Below are positions 32,062 to 41,017 of a DNA stretch of 64,000 nt, one piece after another. The notes beneath the pieces were generated by a model, which was not told where the DNA came from, did no database searches, and was given only the letters and a program-made list of their open reading frames with translations. Source of the stretch: Clostridia bacterium (GTDB lineage Bacteria; Bacillota; Clostridia; Oscillospirales; Acutalibacteraceae); NCBI GenBank assembly GCA_017521365.1, contig JAFXCT010000059.1, positions 1 through 64,000 on the forward strand, written 5' to 3'. The translations under genes and the position numbers were made by a program. Position 1 is the stretch's first letter, and every line of letters begins with the position of its first letter.

Positions 32062-32670
32062 TTATAATTCACAGAATGCCTTGAGGATATTCAGACCTAC
32101 CTCGCCGCTCTTTTCGGGGTGAAACTGACAGCCGTAAACGTTTTCGCTCTGTACGGAAGCGGTAAGCCTTGCGCCGTATTCGGTAACGGCAGTCGTGCTT
32201 TCCTCACAGTCCGCCGCCCAGTAGGAATGGACGAAATAAACGTGGTCGCCGTTTTTGATGTGCTTAAAAATGCCCGTTTCCTTGGTAAATTCAAGCGCAT
32301 TCCAGCCGATATGCGGAATTTTAAGGTCTAACGGAATAACCTCGGAAATAGGTCTTACGGAGCCCTTTATAAGTCCGAGACCGTCGTGCTCGCCGTATTC
32401 ATAGCTCTTATCAAAAAGCATCTGCATACCGAGGCATATACCCATAAGAGGCTTGCCCGTTTTAACCTGCTCTTTTACGACCTCGGTCATTCCGCTTTCG
32501 TCGAGCTTTCTTCTTGCATCCGCAAAAGCGCCGACACCGGGAAGAATTATATGTGAGCAGGAATCAATTACCTTTTTATCGTTTGTGAGCACAACATCCT
32601 CGCCGATAAACTTAAAAGAGGAATACAGCGAAAAAATGTTGCCCACGCCGTAGTCAATTATTGCTAACAT
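32062..32670 (-). CDS. hisH: Imidazole glycerol phosphate synthase, glutaminase subunit
   Basis: A 202-residue class I glutamine amidotransferase that feeds ammonia to HisF. The nucleophile is Cys79 in MGICLGMQ, and the catalytic His and Glu are in YGCQFHPEKSG. The ATG overlaps the hisB stop codon (TGATG), with AAAGGAG in the end of hisB, so translation is coupled. Confidence 0.96.
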   Translation of the reverse strand: MLAIIDYGVGNIFSLYSSFKFIGEDVVLTNDKKVIDSCSHIILPGVGAFADARRKLDESGMTEVVKEQVKTGKPLMGICLGMQMLFDKSYEYGEHDGLGLIKGSVRPISEVIPLDLKIPHIGWNALEFTKETGIFKHIKNGDHVYFVHSYWAADCEESTTAVTEYGARLTASVQSENVYGCQFHPEKSGEVGLNILKAFCEL

Positions 32671-33257
32671 CAGAGAACTCCTTTTGTTGAGGGGATTTCA
32701 CCGCCCAGCCTTTCATCGATGCTTACAGCGCTGCCGAGCACTCTGCCGAGTGCCTTGAAGCAGCCCTCAATAACGTGGTGTGTATTTGAGCCGTAAAGCT
32801 TATTTATGTGCAGGGTGATTTTGCTGTTACGCACGAGTCCGAGCATAAACTCGCTGACAAGCTCGGTATCAAAATCGCCTACCTTGGGCGGCATATTGCC
32901 AAGGTCAAGTGAAAGATGTGCTCTGCCCGAAATATCGACAGCGCACATAATAAGCGACTCGTCCATAGGCAGAATTATATCACCGTAGCGCTTTATACCC
33001 GCCATATTGCCGAGCGCTTGAGCAAACGCCTGGCCCAGACAGATGCCGATATCCTCAACCGTGTGGTGATAATCGACGCTTGTATCACCGTTACATTTTA
33101 CGTTCAGGTCAAATCTGCCGTGGCGTGAAAAGAGGGTGAGCATATGGTCGAGAAATCCGCAGCCCGTATCAATTTCACTTTTACCCGTGCCGTCAAGATT
33201 GAGGAAAAGCTCAATCTGTGTTTCGGCGGTATTTCTTTTGATTTCACTTGTACGCAT
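32670..33257 (-). CDS. hisB: Imidazoleglycerol-phosphate dehydratase
   Basis: A 195-residue monofunctional IGP dehydratase. Metal-binding signatures include GCGFLDHMLTLFSRHG and DYHHTVEDIGI, with a second HHxxE in THHVIEGCFKALGR. The histidinol phosphatase domain found in enteric HisB is absent. The start MRTSEIKRNT (ATG 33257) fits the family and has AAGGA upstream; the ATG at 33269 overlaps that site. Confidence 0.95.
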   Translation of the reverse strand: MRTSEIKRNTAETQIELFLNLDGTGKSEIDTGCGFLDHMLTLFSRHGRFDLNVKCNGDTSVDYHHTVEDIGICLGQAFAQALGNMAGIKRYGDIILPMDESLIMCAVDISGRAHLSLDLGNMPPKVGDFDTELVSEFMLGLVRNSKITLHINKLYGSNTHHVIEGCFKALGRVLGSAVSIDERLGGEIPSTKGVL

Positions 33258-33279
33258 AGTAAAATCCATCCTTTTAGAA

Positions 33280-34335
33280 TTAAATTATTTTATCGAGTGC
33301 GGCAAGAAGGGCATCCATCTGCTCTCTTGTGCCGATTGTGATTCTTAAGTATTTGTCAAGCCTCTGCTTATTGAAGAAGCGCACGAGCACTCCGTTTGCC
33401 TTAAGCCCCTTGTAAAGCTCCTCGCCGCCTATTGTTTTGTGAGAAGCGAAAACAAAGTTTGTCTTTGAATCGAGCACGGTAAAGTTACGCTTTTCCAGCT
33501 CGGATACCGTATAGGCTCTGTTTTCAATAATGAGTGCTCTTGTCTTTTCAAAATAAGCCGTGTCTTTGATTGCGGCCTCACCTGCAAGCAGGGTCAGACG
33601 GTTTATATTATACGGGTTGGTGGAAAACCTGACCGTGTTGAGGTCGGTTATAAGCGCTTCATTTGCAACAGCAAAGCCGAGGCGTGCACCTGCAAGCTGA
33701 CGGGATTTGGAAAAAGTCTGCACAACGATAAGGTTGTCGTGCTTTTTTGTCAGCTCAACTGCGCTCTCGCCGCCGAAATCGACATAGGCTTCGTCGATTA
33801 CAACTACGTTATCGGGGTTGGTTGAAGCGATTTTTTCGATATCAGCAAGTGATATTGCCATACCCGTAGGTGCGTTGGGGTTTGCGATTACTATTGTTTC
33901 ATTGATACCGCAGTAATCGTCGGCACAAAGAGAATAATCTTCTTTAAGGGGAATTACGTGCGCCTTGATGCCGTAGAGAGAGGCAAAGACCTCGTAGAAG
34001 CCATAGCTTATATCCGGAAAGGCAACGGGTGTATCCTTATCGCAAAAGGCTTCAAAAATAAAGGAAAGAATTTCGTCCGAGCCGTTGCCGAGGACAACGT
34101 TTTTGCTTTCCACGCCGTAATAATCCGCAACAGCCTTTACGGTTTTCTTGCACTCCGGGTCGGAATAAAGCCTTAAAAGCGATACTTCGTCCGAGTTGAG
34201 TGCCTTTATAACCTCGGGCGAGGGCTCAAACGGAGATTCGTTTGTATTCAGCTTGACATAGTTAAAATCCTGCGGCTGTTCGCCGGGGGTATATGGAGTC
34301 AGGCTCAAAAGTCTGTCTGACAAAAATCTGCTCAT
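33280..34335 (-). CDS. hisC: Histidinol-phosphate aminotransferase
   Basis: A 351-residue fold type I PLP enzyme. KLNTNESPFEPSPEV is the N-terminal substrate loop, VLGNGSDEIL the cofactor cradle, IANPNAPTG and VVIDEAYVDF the PLP-contacting Asn and Asp, and TFSKSRQLAGARLGF the Schiff-base Lys. GGAG precedes ATG 34335 by ten bases. It catalyses the seventh step of the pathway. Confidence 0.96.
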   Translation of the reverse strand: MSRFLSDRLLSLTPYTPGEQPQDFNYVKLNTNESPFEPSPEVIKALNSDEVSLLRLYSDPECKKTVKAVADYYGVESKNVVLGNGSDEILSFIFEAFCDKDTPVAFPDISYGFYEVFASLYGIKAHVIPLKEDYSLCADDYCGINETIVIANPNAPTGMAISLADIEKIASTNPDNVVVIDEAYVDFGGESAVELTKKHDNLIVVQTFSKSRQLAGARLGFAVANEALITDLNTVRFSTNPYNINRLTLLAGEAAIKDTAYFEKTRALIIENRAYTVSELEKRNFTVLDSKTNFVFASHKTIGGEELYKGLKANGVLVRFFNKQRLDKYLRITIGTREQMDALLAALDKII

Positions 34336-34356
34336 AGTATATTTGCTCCGTATTTT

Positions 34357-35631
34357 TTATTTGTCCTCAAATCTTACCGTTACGCTTCTGCCGTGGGCGT
34401 GTAAGCCTTCCTTTTGTGCAAAGGAATCAATCTTCTCGTAAACCTTTCCGAGGGCGTCCTCGGAATAGGAAATAAATGAGGAACGCTTGATAAAATCGTC
34501 AACGGAAAGAGGACTTGAGAAGCGAGCCGTACCGCTTGTGGGAAGCGTATGGTTGGGGCCTGCAAAATAGTCGCCGAGTGCTTCGGGACAGTTTTTGCCC
34601 AGGAAAACCGAGCCCGCATTGCGGATACGGGGCAGGAAATCAAACGGCTTGTCCACACAGATTTCAAGGTGCTCGGGAGCAATTCTGTTGGACATTTCGG
34701 CGGCCTTCATCAAATCGTCCACGACGATGATTTTACCGTTATTGTCGATTGATGCTCTTGCTATTTCCTCACGGGGAAGAAGCGGAATCTGTCTTTCGAG
34801 TTCTGCGCTTACAGCCTTTGCAAGAGCCATACTGTCGGTAACCAGAACTGAACTTGCGTTCTTGTCGTGCTCTGCCTGGGAGAGCATATCAGCGGCAACG
34901 AATTTCGGGTTGCAGGTTTCGTCCGCAATAACCAGAATTTCGCTCGGGCCTGCAATCATATCAATTGCAACCGTGCCGAAAACCTGACGCTTTGCTTCGG
35001 CAACAAAGACATTTCCCGGGCCGACGATTTTGTCAACCTGCGGAATCGTTTCGGTTGAATAGGCAAGTGCGGCAACAGCCTGTGCACCGCCGACCTTGAA
35101 GATACGGTCAACACCTGCGATTTTAGCGGCAACGAGAATTGCAGGCTTGATGCTGCCGTCCTGTGAGGGAGGAGTTACCATAACAATTTCGTCACAGCCT
35201 GCAAGCTTGGCAGGAATACAGTTCATAAGAACGGAAGAAGGATAGCTTGCCGTACCGCCGGGAACATAAAGACCGACTCTTTCAAGCGGAATTACACGCT
35301 GACCGAGGACAACACCGTCACGGGGTGTTATTACAAAGCCCGTTTTAATCTGGTGGCGGTGGAATTCACGGATGTTTTCCGCCGCTTCCTCGATAACGGA
35401 TATAAATTCAGGCTCAAGAGCATTGAAGGCTGCGTCAATTTCATCTGCCGTTACCTCAAGGCTGTCGAGCTTTGCCTTGTCAAACTTTTCGGAATATTCA
35501 CGCAGTGCTTTATCGCCGTTTTTGCGTACGTTAGCAATTATATCGGCAACTATTTCGCCTACCGTGCTTTTTTCCTCTTCTCGTGCGAATATGTCTTCGG
35601 CTTTTATTTCGCCGTCAAAAATCTTAATCAT
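34357..35631 (-). CDS. hisD: Histidinol dehydrogenase
   Basis: A 424-residue NAD-dependent enzyme that oxidises histidinol to histidine. Signatures: VPLERVGLYVPGGTA, KVGGAQAVAALAYSTE, VDKIVGPGN, IDMIAGPSEI, the zinc-site SQAEHDKNASS, and RIAPEHLEI with the catalytic Glu-His. The start overlaps the hisG 3' end by eight bases. Confidence 0.97.
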   Translation of the reverse strand: MIKIFDGEIKAEDIFAREEEKSTVGEIVADIIANVRKNGDKALREYSEKFDKAKLDSLEVTADEIDAAFNALEPEFISVIEEAAENIREFHRHQIKTGFVITPRDGVVLGQRVIPLERVGLYVPGGTASYPSSVLMNCIPAKLAGCDEIVMVTPPSQDGSIKPAILVAAKIAGVDRIFKVGGAQAVAALAYSTETIPQVDKIVGPGNVFVAEAKRQVFGTVAIDMIAGPSEILVIADETCNPKFVAADMLSQAEHDKNASSVLVTDSMALAKAVSAELERQIPLLPREEIARASIDNNGKIIVVDDLMKAAEMSNRIAPEHLEICVDKPFDFLPRIRNAGSVFLGKNCPEALGDYFAGPNHTLPTSGTARFSSPLSVDDFIKRSSFISYSEDALGKVYEKIDSFAQKEGLHAHGRSVTVRFEDK

Positions 35632-36256
35632 TGTTTATTACCTCTTGGAGCTTTCTGCGTATATCGTTAATCTGCTGGGATTTGAACTTACTGCTTGCCT
35701 TGTTGGCGACAAGACGGGCACTGATAGGAATTATAGTTTCGATTACCTCAAGGTCGTTTTCCTTGAGGGTTGTACCCGTTTCGACTATATCAACTATAAC
35801 GTCTGTCATACCAAGTATAGGGGCAATCTCAATCGAGCCGTTGAGCTTACAGATTTCTATATCCCTGCCCTTGGAAGCATAATGTCCTCTTGCGATATTG
35901 ACAAACTTCGTTGCAACCTTAAGGGTTTTTTCCGAATTGTCACGGAACCCTTTTTTAGCGGCAACGCACATTCTGCACTTGCCTATATCAAGGTCGGCAA
36001 GCTCGTAAATATCAGGCTCGTATTCAAGAAGAATATCCTTACCCACAACGCCTATATCCGCCGCACCCTTTTCAACGTAAATTAATACGTCGCTGGGCTT
36101 TGACCAGAAATAGCGCACCTTGTTTTCTTCGTTCTCAAAAATAAGCTGTCTGTTCTTTTCTTTTATTGCGGGGCAGCCGTAGCCGATTTTTTCAAACATT
36201 TCATAGACCTTTTCGCCGAGTCTGCCTTTAGGAAGGGCTATATTGAGATATTCCAT
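35624..36256 (-). CDS. hisG: ATP phosphoribosyltransferase, short form
   Basis: A 210-residue HisG(S), the committing step of histidine synthesis. It has ALPKGRLG at the N-terminus, ADIGVVGKDIL, and the PRPP-binding DVIVDIVETGTTLKEN. The C-terminal regulatory domain of long HisG is missing, which is why it needs HisZ, encoded just upstream. The ATG overlaps the hisZ stop by one base. Confidence 0.97.
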   Translation of the reverse strand: MEYLNIALPKGRLGEKVYEMFEKIGYGCPAIKEKNRQLIFENEENKVRYFWSKPSDVLIYVEKGAADIGVVGKDILLEYEPDIYELADLDIGKCRMCVAAKKGFRDNSEKTLKVATKFVNIARGHYASKGRDIEICKLNGSIEIAPILGMTDVIVDIVETGTTLKENDLEVIETIIPISARLVANKASSKFKSQQINDIRRKLQEVINND

Positions 36257-37350
36257 TATTCCTCGGCTCCTTTCTGTGAAACGCTTACCTTCTCACGGTA
36301 TTTGAGTGCTTCGGACACAACGGATAACACCTTTACACTCTTACCCTGTGAAATGTATTCTTCTGCCAGCTTTGCAATTTTAGCAGGAGAATCGTTTTCG
36401 GAATACTGTATCAGCACGTCAACGTCGTATTCACGGCTGTGCTTATCGTAAAGCTCAAGCAAATCAACATAAACGGCAAAGCCTATAGCCTGACAGCTTT
36501 TGCCGAGCTTCTGAAGGAGATTATCGTATCTGCCGCCGCTGAGCACGCTGAACGGAACATCCCTGACGTAGCCTCTGTATATAACGCCGTTGTAGTAGCT
36601 CATATCGTTGACAATGGAGAAGTCGAGGTTGATGTGCTCACCCTCGCCCATTGCGCTGAGCACGGAATAAAGCTCTTCCATTTCTTTAATGGAGTCTGAC
36701 ATTTTTGCGTTCACCGCAAGAGCCTTGATTTTCGGCAGGGTTTCTTCAAAGCTGCCGTAAATCTCACACAGCGCCGCAATTTTTTCGCTCAGCTCTTTTT
36801 CAATGCCGTACTGCTCACAGCAGTAAAGCATTTCGTGTGTATCCTTTTTACCGAGGAAGCCGAGCAGCTTTTCCTGCTGAACGTCGCTCAGACCTGCCTG
36901 CTCAAACAGACCCGAAATAAAGCCCATATGGGAAATGTCGAGAATATAGCAGTCGCTGATAAGCTTAAGGCTCTTGGCAGCAAGGAGAACGGCCTCCGCC
37001 ATTGTGTAGGAATCAATTTCACCGATATACTCAAGACCGAGCTGTGTGATTTCCTTGTACTCCTTCGTGTCCTTGGATGCTCTGTAAACGTTTTCCTTAT
37101 AGTAAAGCTTCTGCGGCTGAGCAGGATTAGCGTTCTTTGCAATTGAAAGAGTAATATCGGGCTTGAGAGCATAGAGCTTACCGTGAAGGTCGGTAAAGGT
37201 GATGATATTCTCCGTCTGCAGGAACTTTTTGTATTCAAGGTAGAGGTCGTATTCCTCAAACTTGCTCATTTTAAAGCGCTTATAGCCGTACTGCTCATAG
37301 AGCATACGCAGGTTATAAAGCACGGTTTCGTTTTTGTTGAAGGCTTCCAT
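36256..37350 (-). CDS. hisZ: ATP phosphoribosyltransferase regulatory subunit
   Basis: A 364-residue paralogue of histidyl-tRNA synthetase lacking aminoacylation ability; it complexes with short HisG for activity and feedback control. Class II motif 2-like YYKENVYRA and the late motif FAVLSGGRYDNLL (as FSVLSGGRYDNLL) are visible. ATG 37350 has CAGGAG upstream. It is first of the his genes, 30 bases after the sialidase-like gene, with no terminator or T-box between. Confidence 0.95.
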   Translation of the reverse strand: MEAFNKNETVLYNLRMLYEQYGYKRFKMSKFEEYDLYLEYKKFLQTENIITFTDLHGKLYALKPDITLSIAKNANPAQPQKLYYKENVYRASKDTKEYKEITQLGLEYIGEIDSYTMAEAVLLAAKSLKLISDCYILDISHMGFISGLFEQAGLSDVQQEKLLGFLGKKDTHEMLYCCEQYGIEKELSEKIAALCEIYGSFEETLPKIKALAVNAKMSDSIKEMEELYSVLSAMGEGEHINLDFSIVNDMSYYNGVIYRGYVRDVPFSVLSGGRYDNLLQKLGKSCQAIGFAVYVDLLELYDKHSREYDVDVLIQYSENDSPAKIAKLAEEYISQGKSVKVLSVVSEALKYREKVSVSQKGAEE

Positions 37351-37380
37351 AGATAACTCCTGTGAGAACTGATTTGAAAA

Positions 37381-38616
37381 TTAAAGTAATTTGTCGGTAT
37401 CCTCAAGGCGGATACGCTTTGAAACAATATGTGTATGCCGTTTTTCGTCTGCGGTAAAAATACCGTAGGTAGAGGTAACAAAAGTACCGTCGGGCAGTAC
37501 CACGTTACCGCAGTAGCCGCAGTCGCCGTTTGCAACGATATCGGGCTCGTTCTGATATTTGAGGTAGGTGTGGGCAAGCTTTATTCTGTACTGCCCTTCC
37601 CTGCCGTTTTTAAGGTCATCGTAAGTGCCGACCCAGGCTATCCAGCCCTCGCTGTACCAACCACGGCCTTTATGGCCCTTTTCGATATACACCTTGTTCT
37701 TTTCGGGACAGCGCTCAATTGAACGGAAGGTTATAATCAGCCTGCCGTCGGGCAGATAGTCAGCCTTGTGTCTTTCGCCGTTTAATGCGGCAGGAAGCTC
37801 AACGGGCTTTGACCAGGTTTTGCCCTCATCCTGTGAAAAGCTTATCATTGAATTCACTTTTTTTGTATTGCTGCGGGTGAGAATACAAATTTCGTCGCCC
37901 TTACCCATATCAGAGCGGACACACTCAACCTCGCACATATTGCTGCCCTTTTCCGCCTTGCGGTAGCAGGCAAAATACCTTTCGGGCTCACTCCACTGCA
38001 TATCGCCGTTTTCGTCAAAGGTAAGTATCGTTTTATAGTTGTGGAATTTTCTGTCGTGGAACAAAGCCATCCACTTATCGACAAACTCGCCGTTTTCCTT
38101 AAGCCTTGTGAGAGATGCCATTGCAACGATAGTGTTCATACCCTTGTAAAAGAGCTTGAACTCACTCCAGGTTTCACCCTCGTCGCAGGAAATTGAGCAG
38201 TTGAAGCCGCCTGTTGTAGGCTCCGTGCCCCACTTGGGGTTACCGCAGATAAGTATAAGCTTATCGGGCGTATCGGGGTCATTGAACTCAAGGCGGTAAA
38301 CCGTGGGAGTTTCACGGGAGCCCTCCCAGGATTTCGGCGGATTTTCAATTCCGTTTACATAAGTGACACCGCCATCCTTACTGCGGCGTGAAAGTGCTGC
38401 ACCCTTGCCGTGACCCTTGGGGAAGAAGGTGAGAATATCGCCGTTTTTCAGCAGTACCGAATCGGGGTGGCCGAGATAGCCCTCGCCGTAATCGACAACG
38501 CTCTGCTCATAGAGATATTTAAGCTCTTCGGGTGTGTTTTCGGGGCAGACAGACAAATCAATCTGCTTTATCGAATAGTTACTGCCCTTGCTCTTATTTT
38601 TTGAAAACAAACTCAT
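37381..38616 (-). CDS. Sialidase-superfamily (BNR/Asp-box) protein
   Basis: A 411-residue six-bladed beta-propeller candidate. Three Asp-box-like turns are visible: RRSKDGGVTY (about residue 79), SCDEGETWSE (about 143) and SFSQDEGKTWSKP (about 265). Arg-rich strands such as LIITFRSIER could supply the carboxylate-binding triad of GH33, but the full catalytic set (Arg triad, Asp, Tyr/Glu) was not confirmed, so a sialidase-like lyase or another Asp-box hydrolase is possible. It has no signal peptide. The ATG overlaps the metH stop (ATGA) with GAGGAGGG upstream, so it is coupled to metH and read into hisZ. That position is unexpected for a glycan enzyme. Confidence 0.7.
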   Translation of the reverse strand: MSLFSKNKSKGSNYSIKQIDLSVCPENTPEELKYLYEQSVVDYGEGYLGHPDSVLLKNGDILTFFPKGHGKGAALSRRSKDGGVTYVNGIENPPKSWEGSRETPTVYRLEFNDPDTPDKLILICGNPKWGTEPTTGGFNCSISCDEGETWSEFKLFYKGMNTIVAMASLTRLKENGEFVDKWMALFHDRKFHNYKTILTFDENGDMQWSEPERYFACYRKAEKGSNMCEVECVRSDMGKGDEICILTRSNTKKVNSMISFSQDEGKTWSKPVELPAALNGERHKADYLPDGRLIITFRSIERCPEKNKVYIEKGHKGRGWYSEGWIAWVGTYDDLKNGREGQYRIKLAHTYLKYQNEPDIVANGDCGYCGNVVLPDGTFVTSTYGIFTADEKRHTHIVSKRIRLEDTDKLL

Positions 38617-41006
38617 TTAAGATAACCCTCCTCAAAAAGTTTTTCGGCGCACCTTACGGACGCCATTGCGTCTTTGCAATATAAATCTGCACCTATCTGC
38701 TCGGAATATTCTTGGGTGAGCACTGCACCGCCGACCATAACCTTGCAGTCGTGCTCTTTGCGCAAAAGTGCAATGGTATCTGCCATATTGGGCACCGTTG
38801 TAGTCATCAGCGCGCTTAAGCCCACAAGCTTAACGTTGCTTTCCTTTGCGTTTTTTACAATTTCCTCTGCAGGAACATCTCTGCCAAGGTCAATTATTTC
38901 ATAGCCGTAGTTTTCAAGCAAAACCTTGACTATATTTTTACCTATATCGTGAATGTCACCCTTGACTGTTGCAAGGATTATCCTGCCCTTTTTCTGTGCT
39001 TCGCCTTGGGACGAAAGCTGTTTTTTGATTACGTCAAATGCCGCAGATGCCGCTGAGGCGGCAAGCAGAAGCTGGGGCAGGAAAAGGCGCTTGCTTTCAA
39101 ACTGAACGCCAACCTCGTCAAGAGCGGGTATCAGGTAGCCGTCGATTATTTCGACGGGCTGTTTTTCTTTGAGCAGTTTTTCTGTTTCCTCCGCCGCTTT
39201 TTCGCTCATTCCCTTGATAACTGCTGTTTTCAGGTCGTCTGCAGTCTGAGCTGTTGCCTTCTGAACAGGCTTTATTTCAGACTGAACATTGTTGACGGGA
39301 TTATTGGCGATATATTCAAGACAACCCTTATCATAAGCATAGAGAGCGTTGTAAGAATAATACGCATCCATCATAGCGGAATTTAGCGGATTGACTATGC
39401 CTGCGCTCAAGCCCTTTTGCATTGCAAGAGTAAAGAATGCGGAGTTGACCTTTTCTCTGTTCGGCAGACCGAAGGAGATATTTGAAACACCGAGCACGGT
39501 ATGAACACCGAGCGTGTTTTTAATATAGTCAAGAGAATTGAGAGTAGGCAATGCACCGACATCGCTTGTGCTTATTGTCATTGTAAGCGGGTCGATAATT
39601 ATATCAGACTTATCTATTCCGTATTCAGCCGCACGGCTTATTATACGCTTTGCAATTTCGATTCTGCCCTCGGCTGTTTCGGGAATACCCTTTTCATCAA
39701 GAGTCAGACCGACAACCATTGCGCCGTATTTGGCCACAAGAGGAAGAACGCTGTTTAAAGACGCCTCCGAGCCGTTTACGGAATTTATAAGCGGCTTGCC
39801 GACGTAGGCACGCAAAGCCTTTTCGAGTGCGGCAGCGTTTGCGGTATCTATCTGCAGGGGCAAATCGGTAACCTGCGAAACCTTTTTAACAGCCGCTTCA
39901 AGCACGCTCGTTTCGTCAATTTCGGATATGCCGACGTTTACGTCAAGAATATCGGCACCCGCATTTTCCTGATTTACAGCCTCGGTACAAAGGTATTCGA
40001 GGTTGTTTTCCTTCAGTGCGGTCTTAAGCTTGGGCTTACCCGTGGGGTTTATCCGCTCACCTATAAGCACGGTTTTATCGCCGAAAAAAACGGTTTTTGC
40101 ACGGGAGGATACAAAGCTCTTTCTGCCCGAAACGTCGGGTCTTGCAACGGACATACCGCTGCATAAACCGACAACGGCTTTGAGATGGTCGGGTGTCGTA
40201 CCGCAGCAACCGCCTACAGCAGAACAACCCATTTCAACGAGCTTCTTTGCACTTGCGGCAAAGGATACGGGCTTTACGTCGTAGCTTGCAACGCCGTCAA
40301 TTACAACAGGCATACCTGCGTTTGAATTTATAAGAACGGGAAGCTTTGTAAATTCGAGCAGCTCAGGTGCAAGCTCCAGCATTTTATCGGGGCCGAAGTC
40401 GCAGTTGATACCCACGCCGTCAGCGCCGAGGCTTTCGATAAGTGCGGCGGCTGTGACGATATCAGCACCCGTCATAAGTCTGCCGTTTTCATCAACGGTA
40501 AAGGTGACAACGACAGGCAAAGAGGAATTCTCTTTTACCGCCAATACGGCGGCTTTGATTTCGGCAGTATCGGTCATTGTTTCGATAAGCACAAAATCCG
40601 CACCTGACGCTTCGCCTGCTTTAACGGCTTTTGCAAAGCCCTCGTAAGCCTTTTCAAAGGAGAGCTCACCGAGGGGCTCAAGAAGCTCACCCGTAGCGGT
40701 CATATCAAAGGCGACAAGTGCCTGCTTTCCGCTTTGGGCAACGGCTTCCTTTGCAATTCTCACACCGCTTTTTGCAATTTCTTCGGTTGAGTAATCGCCA
40801 CCGACTGCGGCTGAAAAGGTGTTTGCGGTTATTATATTACAGCCTGCCTCAAGATAGGCAAGGTGTACGCTTTTGACCTTTTCGGGCTGTTCGATGCTCC
40901 AGTAATCTGCCCTCTTACCCACGGGCAGACCAAGCGACTGCAGCATAGTGCCCATTGCACCGTCACAGAAAAGAAGCCTTTTGCCGAAAACTTCGCTGAA
41001 CTTCAT
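38613..41006 (-). CDS. metH: Cobalamin-dependent methionine synthase, short form
   Basis: A roughly 797-residue MetH that methylates homocysteine using methyltetrahydrofolate. The homocysteine domain starts LFCDGAMGTMLQ and has zinc-binding Cys in GINCDFGP and GGCCGTTPDH; the pterin domain includes VLIGERINPTGKPKLK and ILDVNVG; the C-terminal cobalamin module has KGDIHDIGKN, whose His is the lower cobalt ligand. The reactivation (AdoMet-binding) domain of E. coli MetH is absent, as in many Clostridia, so reactivation needs a separate partner. Start ATG 41006 has GTGAGGAA upstream, 11 bases after the metF stop. Confidence 0.94.
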   Translation of the reverse strand: MKFSEVFGKRLLFCDGAMGTMLQSLGLPVGKRADYWSIEQPEKVKSVHLAYLEAGCNIITANTFSAAVGGDYSTEEIAKSGVRIAKEAVAQSGKQALVAFDMTATGELLEPLGELSFEKAYEGFAKAVKAGEASGADFVLIETMTDTAEIKAAVLAVKENSSLPVVVTFTVDENGRLMTGADIVTAAALIESLGADGVGINCDFGPDKMLELAPELLEFTKLPVLINSNAGMPVVIDGVASYDVKPVSFAASAKKLVEMGCSAVGGCCGTTPDHLKAVVGLCSGMSVARPDVSGRKSFVSSRAKTVFFGDKTVLIGERINPTGKPKLKTALKENNLEYLCTEAVNQENAGADILDVNVGISEIDETSVLEAAVKKVSQVTDLPLQIDTANAAALEKALRAYVGKPLINSVNGSEASLNSVLPLVAKYGAMVVGLTLDEKGIPETAEGRIEIAKRIISRAAEYGIDKSDIIIDPLTMTISTSDVGALPTLNSLDYIKNTLGVHTVLGVSNISFGLPNREKVNSAFFTLAMQKGLSAGIVNPLNSAMMDAYYSYNALYAYDKGCLEYIANNPVNNVQSEIKPVQKATAQTADDLKTAVIKGMSEKAAEETEKLLKEKQPVEIIDGYLIPALDEVGVQFESKRLFLPQLLLAASAASAAFDVIKKQLSSQGEAQKKGRIILATVKGDIHDIGKNIVKVLLENYGYEIIDLGRDVPAEEIVKNAKESNVKLVGLSALMTTTVPNMADTIALLRKEHDCKVMVGGAVLTQEYSEQIGADLYCKDAMASVRCAEKLFEEGYLK

Positions 41007-41017
41007 TGCCCGTTTCC

